A stretch of DNA of 64,000 nucleotides, taken from Sphingomonas chungangi (GTDB lineage Bacteria > Pseudomonadota > Alphaproteobacteria > Sphingomonadales > Sphingomonadaceae). The translations under genes were made by a program, and so were the position numbers. The notes beneath the pieces were generated by a model. It worked only from the letters and a program-made list of their open reading frames with translations. It was not told the origin of the DNA and did not search any database. Shown here piece by piece: positions 17,707-28,151 of this stretch (position 1 is the first letter of the stretch; the number at the start of each line of letters is the position of its first letter). Location of the stretch: NCBI RefSeq assembly GCF_013778325.1, contig NZ_JACEIB010000005.1, positions 18,322 to 82,321 of the forward strand. The letters run 5' to 3'.

Positions 17707-18294
17707 GTGAAGGGGTTTTGGCTTAGGGCTCTCGCGGGTGTCGCGGCGCTGTGCGCTTCGCCCGCCATGGCACAGGACAGTTATGACGGCCGCATCGGTA
17801 CGGGACTCGAATGCGTGCCCTATGCCCGCCAGATGTCCGGCATCCAGATCTTCGGCGACGCCTGGACCTGGTGGGATCAGGCGGCCGATCATTATCAGGA
17901 AGGCGCCCGCCCGCAGGTCGGCGCGGTGCTCGTCTTCCGCCCGCATGGCGTGATGAAGCTCGGCCATGTCGCCGTCGTCAGCAAGATCGTCTCCAGCCGC
18001 ATCCTGATGGTGAGCCACGCAAACTGGTCGCGCATCGGCGGCGTGCGCGGCCAGATTGAGCGCGACGTGACGCTGGTCGACGTCAGCCAGAATAACGACT
18101 GGAGCGAGGTGCGTGTCTGGTGGCGCGACAATCAGGGCCTCGGCACCACCCGCTACCCGGTCTATGGCTTCATCTACGGCAACAGCGCCGTCACCGGCGA
18201 ACATATCGCCCATGTCAGCAAGGATCTGGTCAGCGCTTCGCCCGACGTTGTCGGCGCAGTGATCGATTCGCTGGGCGCGACCCCGGCGGGCTGA
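17707..18294 (+). CDS. Secreted CHAP-domain amidase/endopeptidase
   Basis: 195 aa from GTG 17707, chosen because AGGGA lies 7 bases upstream; GTG 17701 is an alternative. A signal peptide ends near AMAQD. The CHAP domain has the nucleophile Cys36 in GTGLECVPYAR, the GDAWTWWDQA block, and His87 in KLGHVAVV. CHAP proteins cleave peptidoglycan stem peptides or amides in the periplasm. The remainder (PVYGFIYG and beyond) has no second domain. It sits between helicase and pdeM but is not known to take part in DNA repair, so the proximity is probably incidental. Confidence 0.85.
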   Translation: MKGFWLRALAGVAALCASPAMAQDSYDGRIGTGLECVPYARQMSGIQIFGDAWTWWDQAADHYQEGARPQVGAVLVFRPHGVMKLGHVAVVSKIVSSRILMVSHANWSRIGGVRGQIERDVTLVDVSQNNDWSEVRVWWRDNQGLGTTRYPVYGFIYGNSAVTGEHIAHVSKDLVSASPDVVGAVIDSLGATPAG

Positions 18295-18298
18295 TCGC

Positions 18299-18820
18299 CT
18301 AGCGGAACGTGCTCGCGAGACTCTCGCGCAGCAGGCGCTTCGCGCGCAGCGCCATTTCCAGCCGGGTCGCCGCGAACAGGCCAAGCGCGAACGCCATGCC
18401 GATGTCGGTGGCGAGCAGGGCTGCGGGACTGGTCGGGTTGCCGCCACCCAGTTCCTGCCGCGCGGCCGCGCGCGCCACGACCAGCACGATCAGGAACAGG
18501 AAGGCCGCGGGCGAGGCCTTCTGGTTCAGCGTATGCGTCTCGGGATCGACGGTGATCCGCATCGTCCGCCCGCGATACCAGCCGGCGGCGAGGCCCACCG
18601 CAAGCGCCAGCGCCGACCATGCCCAGCCCATCGGCGAAGGGGGCGCCTCGGCGAACACCAGGCCGACGATGACCAGATAGATCACCGGCACGATCCACAA
18701 GGTCTCGATCTTGAGTGGCCGCGCACGGCTCATCCGCCGCCAGCGCAGCGCCATCACGATCGCGATGAAGGCGACGGGAAGGACATACTGCATCCAACCC
18801 GGGCCGGCTTCCGTCTGCAT
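18299..18820 (-). CDS. CcdC/DUF1453-like membrane protein
   Basis: 173 aa with about five transmembrane helices: QYVLPVAFIAIVMALRW, IVPVIYLVIVGLVFA, GWAWSALALAVGLAAGW, AAFLFLIVLVVARAA and DIGMAFALGLFAATRL. The motif GRTMRITVDPETHTLNQKASP between helices 3 and 4 is the family hallmark of CcdC-like DUF1453 proteins, whose function is undefined outside Bacillus. It is convergent with the CHAP gene (4 bases apart) and divergent from pdeM. Confidence 0.72.
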   Translation of the reverse strand: MQTEAGPGWMQYVLPVAFIAIVMALRWRRMSRARPLKIETLWIVPVIYLVIVGLVFAEAPPSPMGWAWSALALAVGLAAGWYRGRTMRITVDPETHTLNQKASPAAFLFLIVLVVARAAARQELGGGNPTSPAALLATDIGMAFALGLFAATRLEMALRAKRLLRESLASTFR

Positions 18821-18910
18821 CGCAACAGTCTCCCCGTTTGCTCCCCAGCCACCGTGCTAGGCGAGCAAGGCACCTGCCGCAAGCCGCTTGCACGCGCTCT
18901 CCGGCCTGCT

Positions 18911-19597
18911 ATGCGATGGCCCATGGTTCCCTTTTCGTTCGCAGGCACGGAGTTCGTCGCGCTGGCACCTGGCGCACTCTTCTGGGAGCGGCGTCGGGCG
19001 CTGCTGGTCGCCGATCTGCATCTGGAGAAAGCGAGCTTCTACGCGCGCTCAGGGCAGATGCTGCCGCCCTATGATTCGGATGCGACGCTGGAGGAACTGG
19101 CCGAGCTGGTAGCGCAGACGAGCGCCGAAGAGGTCTGGTGCCTCGGCGACAGCTTCCACGATGCCGAAGGCTGTGAGCGGCTCGCCAATGAAACGCGTGA
19201 TCTGCTGCGCCGGCTGACGAGCGAGGCGCGCTGGACCTGGATCGCTGGCAACCACGATGTCGGCGCGCGCAGGCTCGCGGATCATTGTGGCGGCCGCGTG
19301 CTGGGCGAGGCCGAGGTGGACGGGTTGCTGCTCCGCCACGAGGCGGACCCGCGCGAGATGCGGCCCGAGCTTTCCGGTCACTATCACCCCAAGCTGCGCC
19401 TGACGCTCAAGGGCCGCCACGTCGCTCGGCGCTGCTTCGTGGCGACCGCGACCAAGCTGATCCTCCCCGCCTTCGGCGCGCTGACCGGCGGAATGGATGC
19501 GGGCGATCCGGTGATCCGCAAGGCGCTCGGCAACCGCGCCGCGCAGGCGCTGGTGCCGCTCGCCGACCGGCTGCTCAGGTTCCCGCTGGCGGCCTAG
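18911..19597 (+). CDS. pdeM: Ligase-associated phosphoesterase PdeM
   Basis: 228 aa (224 if the ATG at 18923 is used; neither has a clear ribosome-binding site). It is a calcineurin-like metallophosphoesterase with VADLHLEKASF (motif I), CLGDSFHDAEG (motif II), IAGNHDVG (motif III) and LSGHYHPKL (motif V). The LHLEK and GDxxHD variants and the size fit PdeM of the ligase-associated DNA-damage cluster. It probably acts on nucleic-acid ends or nucleotides in the cytoplasm. Its stop shares the palindrome CTAG with the convergent msrA gene. Confidence 0.88.
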   Translation: MRWPMVPFSFAGTEFVALAPGALFWERRRALLVADLHLEKASFYARSGQMLPPYDSDATLEELAELVAQTSAEEVWCLGDSFHDAEGCERLANETRDLLRRLTSEARWTWIAGNHDVGARRLADHCGGRVLGEAEVDGLLLRHEADPREMRPELSGHYHPKLRLTLKGRHVARRCFVATATKLILPAFGALTGGMDAGDPVIRKALGNRAAQALVPLADRLLRFPLAA

Positions 19598-20259
19598 GCC
19601 TTCCAGCTCGTAGGGAACAACCGCTTCAGCGCCTCGACTTTGGGACGATCGTTGATCACGATATACGGATAGTCCGGATTCTTCGACATGAAGTCCTGAT
19701 GGTAGCTTTCCGCCGGGAAGAAGCCCTGCGCGGTCTCGATCCGCGTCACGATCGGGCGCGGATAAACGTGGGCGGCGGAAAGCTGCGCGATATAGGCCTC
19801 GGCCACCTTCGCCTGCGCCGGCGATTGCGGGAAGAGAGCCGAGCGATATTGCGGGCCATGATCGGGGCCCTGCGCGTTCAGCCGGGTCGGATCGGCGACC
19901 ACCGAGAAATAGATGCGCAGCAGATCGGCATAGTTCACCCGGGCCGGATCGAAGACGACCTTCACCGATTCGGCATGGCCCGTCGTGCCGGTGGAGACAT
20001 CCTCATATTGCGCGGTCGATCCCTTGCCTCCGGTATAGCCGGAGGTGGCGCTGACCACGCCCTTCACGTGCGAAAAGACGCCCTGCACCCCCCAGAAGCA
20101 GCCGCCCGCGAAGACCGCGGTCTCGCGATGGCCGGAAGCGGGTTCGATGAGGGCGGGGCGCGGGGCGTTGACCACCGTTTCGGCGGCAAGCGACGGGGCG
20201 ATCGTCCAGAGCGCGCCTGCGCCGAGCGCGGCGACGGCGAGTAGGGGAAGCGTCTTCAT
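19594..20259 (-). CDS. msrA: Exported peptide-methionine (S)-S-oxide reductase
   Basis: 221 aa. The catalytic motif GGCFWG has its nucleophilic Cys at 54, followed by SGYTGG, STGTTGHAESVKVVFDP and the YHQDF segment. It repairs methionine sulfoxide in proteins. The N-terminus (KTLPLLAVAALGAGALWTIAPSLAAE) is a signal peptide or membrane anchor, so this copy should act in the periplasm. I chose the ATG at 20259 with GGAG 10 bases upstream. It is downstream of, and co-oriented with, the aminotransferase gene (67 bases apart). Confidence 0.92.
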   Translation of the reverse strand: MKTLPLLAVAALGAGALWTIAPSLAAETVVNAPRPALIEPASGHRETAVFAGGCFWGVQGVFSHVKGVVSATSGYTGGKGSTAQYEDVSTGTTGHAESVKVVFDPARVNYADLLRIYFSVVADPTRLNAQGPDHGPQYRSALFPQSPAQAKVAEAYIAQLSAAHVYPRPIVTRIETAQGFFPAESYHQDFMSKNPDYPYIVINDRPKVEALKRLFPTSWKA

Positions 20260-20326
20260 GATAGCACGACTCCGTTGGGTCATGCCTGAGATACGTTCGC
20301 TCCCCCTCCCCGGGTTACATGTTGCG

Positions 20327-23304
<2,978 letters not shown>

Positions 23305-23363
23305 CGCCCCCTCCTGCAAGCCTTTCGCTTGCGTGGCAACGCCGCGATGCGCATCTGGATGGC

Positions 23364-24026
23364 ATGGACAAGCCCCTGCCCCCGTTGCGTGCCGCCGTCG
23401 TGCCGGTTACGCCCTTCCAGCAGAACTGCACGCTTCTGTGGTGCACGAAGACGATGCACGGCGCTTTCGTCGATCCGGGTGGTGACCTCGACAAGTTGAA
23501 GGCCGCCGCCGCGCATCACGGCGTGACGATCGAGAAGCTGCTCGTCACCCACGGCCATATCGATCATTGCGGGCAGGCCGGCATTCTGGCGGGAGAGCTC
23601 GGCGTGCCGATCGAGGGGCCGCAGGAGGAGGATCGCTACTGGATCGCGCGGCTCAACGACGATCGCGCCAGCTTCGGGCTCACGGGCGAGCCGTTCGAGC
23701 CGGATCGCTGGCTGCACGACGGCGACGAGGTGACGGTCGGCGAGCTGACGCTGAAGGTTCGCCATACGCCGGGGCATACGCCCGGCCACGTCGTCTTCTT
23801 CCACGAACCTTCGCGATTCGCGATCGTCGGGGACGTGCTGTTCCGCGGATCGATCGGCCGCACCGATTTCCCGCTCGGCGATCACGACACGCTGATCGCC
23901 TCGATCATCGAGCGGCTCTGGCCGATGGGCGACGACGTGGCCTTCGTGCCGGGCCACGGCCCGACCTCCACCTTCGGCAACGAACGGGCGACCAACCCCT
24001 TCGTCGCCGATTCGCGGTTCGGCTGA
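23364..24026 (+). CDS. Glyoxalase II-like metallo-beta-lactamase hydrolase (YcbL type)
   Basis: 220 aa. The metal motif is THGHIDHCGQ, followed by RHTPGHTPGH, IVGDVLFRGSIGRTD (bridging Asp) and a final His in FVPGHGPTSTFG. The order and short length fit the YcbL type-I glyoxalase II-like group, which hydrolyses thioesters such as S-lactoylglutathione, although the true substrate is uncertain. There is no signal peptide. The start is the ATG at 23364 (DKPLPPLRAAVVPV). The stop abuts the next, convergent gene with no intervening base (TGATCA). Confidence 0.85.
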   Translation: MDKPLPPLRAAVVPVTPFQQNCTLLWCTKTMHGAFVDPGGDLDKLKAAAAHHGVTIEKLLVTHGHIDHCGQAGILAGELGVPIEGPQEEDRYWIARLNDDRASFGLTGEPFEPDRWLHDGDEVTVGELTLKVRHTPGHTPGHVVFFHEPSRFAIVGDVLFRGSIGRTDFPLGDHDTLIASIIERLWPMGDDVAFVPGHGPTSTFGNERATNPFVADSRFG

Positions 24027-24434
24027 TCAGAGGTAGTGGACGGGCGCCGGCGGGTGCGATCCGATCCAGATCGCCCACACCGCCAGCGCCAGCAGCACAG
24101 CCCAGGTGAGGCAGGCGCCCACCGCCCGCATCGCCCCCATCTTCTGCGCGTCCATGCCCAGCATGTGGACGAGACGCGCCAGCGTGAACACCGCGCCGAT
24201 CCCCCACAGCCAGGATTTCGATCCGCCGGCGAGCTCCACCAGCGCCATCAGGATCAGCACGAAGGGCGCATATTCGACGAAGTTCGCCTGTGCGCGCATC
24301 CGGCTCAACAGCATCGGGTTGTCGCCGTCGCCGTGCAGCACCTTCGCCTTGTTGCGAATCGCGACGATCCGGAAGGCGAGCCAGAGATTGATCAGCGCGG
24401 CGGCGCCGGCGAAGACGAGCGTGACGGGAAGCAT
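24027..24434 (-). CDS. MAPEG-family membrane protein
   Basis: 135 aa with four transmembrane helices. NPMLLSRMRAQANFVEYAPF contains the MAPEG signature (R-x-x-x-N-x-x-E-x-x-P) used for glutathione binding in microsomal glutathione transferases. Its role in bacteria is poorly known, perhaps glutathione-dependent detoxification at the inner membrane. The start is the ATG at 24434; the longer open frame overlaps the rpmF promoter region. Abutting the glyoxalase II-like gene is suggestive, since both could use glutathione, but they are convergent rather than co-transcribed. Confidence 0.85.
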   Translation of the reverse strand: MLPVTLVFAGAAALINLWLAFRIVAIRNKAKVLHGDGDNPMLLSRMRAQANFVEYAPFVLILMALVELAGGSKSWLWGIGAVFTLARLVHMLGMDAQKMGAMRAVGACLTWAVLLALAVWAIWIGSHPPAPVHYL

Positions 24435-24493
24435 GGACGAAAATCCCAAGAGATAGCGTGACGATGGCCCTGGCTCGCACGCTACGCGGCGGG

Positions 24494-24521
24494 TTGCAAC
24501 AGCGCGGAAATCCGCTATAGG
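24494..24521 (+). promoter_or_regulatory. Candidate sigma-70-type promoter for the rpmF operon
   Basis: TTGCAA (24494-24499) and TATAGG (24516-24521) are separated by 16 bases and lie in the 197-base gap upstream of rpmF, oriented towards it. The GCTATAGGGCGCCC context resembles housekeeping promoters in sphingomonads. No start site has been mapped, so this is a pattern match. Confidence 0.5.
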
Positions 24522-24631
24522 GCGCCCTTCGCGACGAGGCCGGCCGCTGATGGTCCGCGGCCGATCCCGGCCGTGGCGATTCGGATGGTATGCGGCCCCG
24601 CACCCATTGAACACTAGGATTAGGTGCCGGT

Positions 24632-24811
24632 ATGGCCGTTCCCAAGCGAAAGACCTCGCCCTCGCGGCGCAACATGCGTCGCAGCCACGACGCGCTCTCC
24701 GTGGAGTCGTTCCAGGAGTGCCCGAACTGCGGCGAGCTCAAGCGCCCGCACAATCTGTGCAACGCCTGCGGCCATTATAACGGCCGCGAGATCGTCTCGG
24801 TCGAGGCCTGA
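24632..24811 (+). CDS. rpmF: 50S ribosomal protein L32
   Basis: 59 aa ([20 protein letters not shown] at the start). It includes the L32 zinc-ribbon cysteines CPNCGE and [13 protein letters not shown]. It binds 23S rRNA in the large ribosomal subunit. The gene is short and easily missed. Its position 23 bases before plsX is a widely conserved bacterial arrangement that links ribosome and lipid synthesis. Confidence 0.96.
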   Translation: MAVPKRKTSPSRRNMRRSHDALSVESFQECPNCGELKRPHNLCNACGHYNGREIVSVEA

Positions 24812-24834
24812 GCCTCACGCAACGGACAGCCAGA

Positions 24835-25893
24835 GTGGACGCGCCGCGGATCGCCATCGACGCGATGGGAGGAGACGGGGGTGCGGCCACGATGCTGGCG
24901 GGCGCCGCGCTGGCGCTTGCCCGTTCCCCTGATCTCCGCTTCCTGATCGTCGGCGACGAGGCCGCGATCCGGGCGGAGCTTGCGCGTCACAAGGCGCTGG
25001 CTGCCGCCAGCGATATCCTGCACGCGCCCGACACGATCACCGGCGACGACAAGCCGAGCCAGGCGATCCGCCGCGCCAAGACCACCTCGATGGGCCTCGC
25101 CATCCAGGCGGTGAAAGAGCGCGAGGTCGGCGCCGCCGTCTCGGCCGGCAACACCGGCGCGCTGATGGCGATGGCGAAGCTCGCGTTACGCACCCTGCCC
25201 GGCATCGACCGACCCGCGCTTGCCGCGATCATGCCGACGCTGGGCGAAACCGATGTCGTGATGCTCGATCTCGGCGCCAACACCGAATGCGATGCCAACA
25301 ACCTCGTCCAGTTCGCGCTGATGGGCGCCGCCTATGCGCGCACCGCGCTGGATATCGACCGGCCCCGGACGGCCCTTCTAAACATCGGCTCGGAGGAGCT
25401 CAAGGGCACCGACGAGCTCAAGGAAGCGGTGGCCAAGCTGCGCGCCCACCCATCGCTGCCGCTCGAGTTCGTCGGCAACATCGAGGCGGACCGGATCAAT
25501 CGCGGCACCGTCGATGTCGTCGTATCCGATGGCTTCTCGGGTAATATCGCGCTGAAGGCCGTTGAAGGCACGGCGCGCTTCGTCACCGACCTGCTGCGCC
25601 GCTCCTTCTCGTCGAGCGTCCGATCGAAGCTGGGCTTCCTGATCTCGCGTCCGGCGATGCATCTGCTGCGCGTCCATCTCGATCCGAACAACCATAACGG
25701 CGCCGTCTTCCTCGGGCTCAACGGCATCGTCGTGAAGAGTCACGGCAGCGCCGACGAAAAGGGCGTGGCCAACGCCATCGCCGTCGCCGCCAAGCTGGTG
25801 CGCGACGATCTCAATCATCTGATCGCCGAGGACATGGCCGACTATCGTGCCGCCTCGACGCCGCCCGCTGCCTCGATAGGATCGGCTGCCTGA
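24835..25893 (+). CDS. plsX: Phosphate acyltransferase PlsX
   Basis: 352 aa from GTG 24835. The opening [50 protein letters not shown] and [17 protein letters not shown] are PlsX hallmarks. It converts acyl-ACP to acyl-phosphate, the donor for PlsY in phospholipid synthesis; it is peripheral to the inner membrane. It shares one base with fabH (TGATG), so translation is coupled. Downstream are ihfA and merR, a conserved alphaproteobacterial operon. Confidence 0.96.
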   Translation: MDAPRIAIDAMGGDGGAATMLAGAALALARSPDLRFLIVGDEAAIRAELARHKALAAASDILHAPDTITGDDKPSQAIRRAKTTSMGLAIQAVKEREVGAAVSAGNTGALMAMAKLALRTLPGIDRPALAAIMPTLGETDVVMLDLGANTECDANNLVQFALMGAAYARTALDIDRPRTALLNIGSEELKGTDELKEAVAKLRAHPSLPLEFVGNIEADRINRGTVDVVVSDGFSGNIALKAVEGTARFVTDLLRRSFSSSVRSKLGFLISRPAMHLLRVHLDPNNHNGAVFLGLNGIVVKSHGSADEKGVANAIAVAAKLVRDDLNHLIAEDMADYRAASTPPAASIGSAA

Positions 25894-26870
25894 TGACCCT
25901 TCGCGCCGTCTTCGCCGGCACCGGCTCCGCCCTTCCCGTCCGCCGTGTCGACAATGCCGAGCTGGCGCAGCAGGTCGATACGTCAGACGAGTGGATCGTC
26001 GAGCGCACCGGCATCCGCAGCCGCTATATCGCCGGCGAGGGCGAGACCACCGCCAGCCTTGCCGCCGACGCCGCGCGTAAAGCGCTGGCGGATGCCGGCA
26101 TGGAGGCGAGCGAGATCGGCCTGATCGTGCTGGCCACCGCGACGCCGGACCAGACCTTCCCCTCGTCCGCCACCAAGGTGCAGGCGATGCTGGGCATCGA
26201 CGATTGCGTGGCGTTCGACGTCCAGGCGGTCTGCTCGGGATTTCTCTACGCGCTGTCGGTCGCCGAGAGCATGATCCGGGCTGGTGTCGCCAAGAATGCG
26301 CTGGTGATCGGCGCGGAGACGTTCAGCCGCATCCTCGACTGGGAGGACCGCGCGACTTGCGTGCTGTTCGGCGACGGTGCCGGCGCGGTCGTGCTCAAGG
26401 CCGAGGACGGGCCGGAGAACCCGGCCGAGGCGCGCGGTGTGCTTTCCGCGAAGCTGCACGCCGACGGGCGCCACAACGATCTGCTCTACGTCGATGGCGG
26501 CCCGTCGACGACGCGGACGGTCGGCAAGCTGCGCATGAGGGGCCGTGAGGTATTCCGCCACGCGGTCGTCAACCTTGCCAGCGTGCTGACCGAAGTTCTG
26601 GAAGCGGTGAACCTCACATCGGCCGACATCGACTGGCTGATCCCGCATCAGGCCAATGCTCGTATTCTCGACGCAACCGCCAAAAAACTGAACCTTTCGC
26701 CCGATCGGGTGGTGGTGACGGTCGACCGCCATGCCAACACCTCCGCCGCATCCGTGCCTCTGGCGCTTGACGTCGCCCGCAAGGACGGGCGGGTGAAGCC
26801 CGGCGACTTGCTGGTCTTGGAGGCGATGGGCGGCGGATTCACCTGGGGTGCTGCGGTCGTCCGAGTCTGA
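25893..26870 (+). CDS. fabH: Beta-ketoacyl-ACP synthase III
   Basis: 325 aa. The catalytic triad is visible: Cys114 in [13 protein letters not shown], His252 in [10 protein letters not shown] and Asn in [16 protein letters not shown] at about 282. [15 protein letters not shown] near the N-terminus is the adenine-binding region. It starts fatty-acid synthesis by condensing acetyl-CoA with malonyl-ACP. It overlaps plsX by one base and is followed by ihfA. Confidence 0.97.
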   Translation: MTLRAVFAGTGSALPVRRVDNAELAQQVDTSDEWIVERTGIRSRYIAGEGETTASLAADAARKALADAGMEASEIGLIVLATATPDQTFPSSATKVQAMLGIDDCVAFDVQAVCSGFLYALSVAESMIRAGVAKNALVIGAETFSRILDWEDRATCVLFGDGAGAVVLKAEDGPENPAEARGVLSAKLHADGRHNDLLYVDGGPSTTRTVGKLRMRGREVFRHAVVNLASVLTEVLEAVNLTSADIDWLIPHQANARILDATAKKLNLSPDRVVVTVDRHANTSAASVPLALDVARKDGRVKPGDLLVLEAMGGGFTWGAAVVRV

Positions 26871-26934
26871 TACGCGACACGCCGCCGCAACGATCTATGC
26901 GCGCGACGCAACCAGTATTATGATCCGCGGCTCA

Positions 26935-27255
26935 ATGGAACCAGAGGGGGTGGCCTTGGCCGAGTTGCAGACCTTGACCCGTGCAGACCTGAGCGACGTC
27001 GTGCACCGCGAAATCGGGCTTTCGCGCGCCGATTCGGCCGGCATGGTGGAAAAGGTGCTCGACCTGATGTGCGAGGCGATGTCGAACGGCGAGAACGTCA
27101 AGATCTCGGGCTTCGGGACCTTCGTGCTGCGCGACAAGGGCGAACGCGTCGGCCGTAATCCCAAGACCGGCATCGAGGTGCCGATCGCGCCGCGCCGGGT
27201 GCTCACCTTCCGCGCCAGCAACATGCTGCGCGACCGGATTGCCGAGGCAAGCTGA
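26935..27255 (+). CDS. ihfA: Integration host factor subunit alpha
   Basis: 106 aa from ATG 26935. It contains [25 protein letters not shown] (helical body), [25 protein letters not shown] (the GRNPxTG DNA-bending arm with its proline) and [13 protein letters not shown]. With IhfB it bends DNA for transcription, replication and recombination. The start is uncertain: GTG 26950 or TTG 26956 lie closer to the AGAGGGGG run and would give proteins of typical length, while ATG 26920 lies further upstream. Confidence 0.95.
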   Translation: MEPEGVALAELQTLTRADLSDVVHREIGLSRADSAGMVEKVLDLMCEAMSNGENVKISGFGTFVLRDKGERVGRNPKTGIEVPIAPRRVLTFRASNMLRDRIAEAS

Positions 27256-27264
27256 GGACATGCA

Positions 27265-27603
27265 ATGACCGATAAGTCCGCAACCGCCTTCCGCACCATC
27301 GGCGAGGTCTCGGACGAGATCGGCGTGCCGCAGCACGTGCTGCGCTACTGGGAGACGCGATTCCCACAGCTGAAGCCCGTCACGCGCGCAGGCAACCGGC
27401 GCTATTACCGGCCCGAGGACGTCGCGCTGGTGCGCCGCATCCACGGTCTGCTCAACGCGGAGGGCTATACGGTGAAGGGGGTTCAGAAGCTGCTGGGAGC
27501 AAAAAGCGGCGACGAGATTCCGGCTGCGCCTGTCGCGGCGCTGCCGATCGGCGAGCTCAAGGCAATCCGCGCGGCACTGGCCGAGGCTCTGGCCGCCGCT
27601 TAG
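27265..27603 (+). CDS. MerR-family transcriptional regulator
   Basis: 112 aa. An N-terminal winged helix with [30 protein letters not shown] and [20 protein letters not shown] is typical of the MerR branch that follows ihfA in alphaproteobacteria. There is no long dimerisation coil and no metal-binding cysteines, so the signal is unknown. It ends the rpmF-plsX-fabH-ihfA-merR operon, 9 bases after ihfA. Its stop overlaps the convergent phosphatase stop. Confidence 0.88.
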   Translation: MTDKSATAFRTIGEVSDEIGVPQHVLRYWETRFPQLKPVTRAGNRRYYRPEDVALVRRIHGLLNAEGYTVKGVQKLLGAKSGDEIPAAPVAALPIGELKAIRAALAEALAAA

Positions 27604-28151
27604 CTCACTCGATCGGGGCCCAGCGCCGGATCGACATCCCGCGGCCGGACGAAGCGGACGAGGTGGCCGCCGCCTTCGTCGACATCGGCCCAATGATCGA
27701 CCTCGAAGGTCAACTCGGCGACGCTGGCGGTAGGGTATTTTTCCTCTACTTCGCTGCGCGCGCGGATCTCCTCCTCACCGGCGTCGGCGGAGAGGCTGAG
27801 CACCAGTTCCTCGATGCCTGGATTGTGACCGGCCAACAGGATCGTGCCCGCCGAATCGGGCGCCTCCTGCAGCACTTCCAGCAGGTTCGACGACGAAGCG
27901 AGATACACCCGGCGATCCCAGCCCACTGCCGGGCGCTTGCCGTAGCCGTCGAACATCGCATCCAGCGTTTCGACAACACGCACCGCCGGCGAGGCGATCA
28001 CCGTATCGAACTCCATGCCGATCGCGCGCATGTGCCGCCCCATCACGGCGGCGGCGCGCTTGCCCTTGTCGTTGAGCGCGCGGTCGAAATCGCGGGTGGC
28101 GGGCTGGTCCCAACCGGACTTGGCGTGGCGGAAGGTGATGAGCCTCTTCAT
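27600..28151 (-). CDS. SixA-like histidine phosphatase
   Basis: 183 aa. The branch-1 histidine phosphatase motif RHAKSGW, with the phospho-accepting His at about 9, is the SixA variant of [12 protein letters not shown] holds the second catalytic His. SixA removes phosphate from histidine phosphotransfer proteins in E. coli, but many members act on small molecules. It overlaps the upstream helicase by ATGA and so is probably translated from the same mRNA. The downstream end overlaps merR by 4 bases. Confidence 0.85.
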   Translation of the reverse strand: MKRLITFRHAKSGWDQPATRDFDRALNDKGKRAAAVMGRHMRAIGMEFDTVIASPAVRVVETLDAMFDGYGKRPAVGWDRRVYLASSSNLLEVLQEAPDSAGTILLAGHNPGIEELVLSLSADAGEEEIRARSEVEEKYPTASVAELTFEVDHWADVDEGGGHLVRFVRPRDVDPALGPDRVS

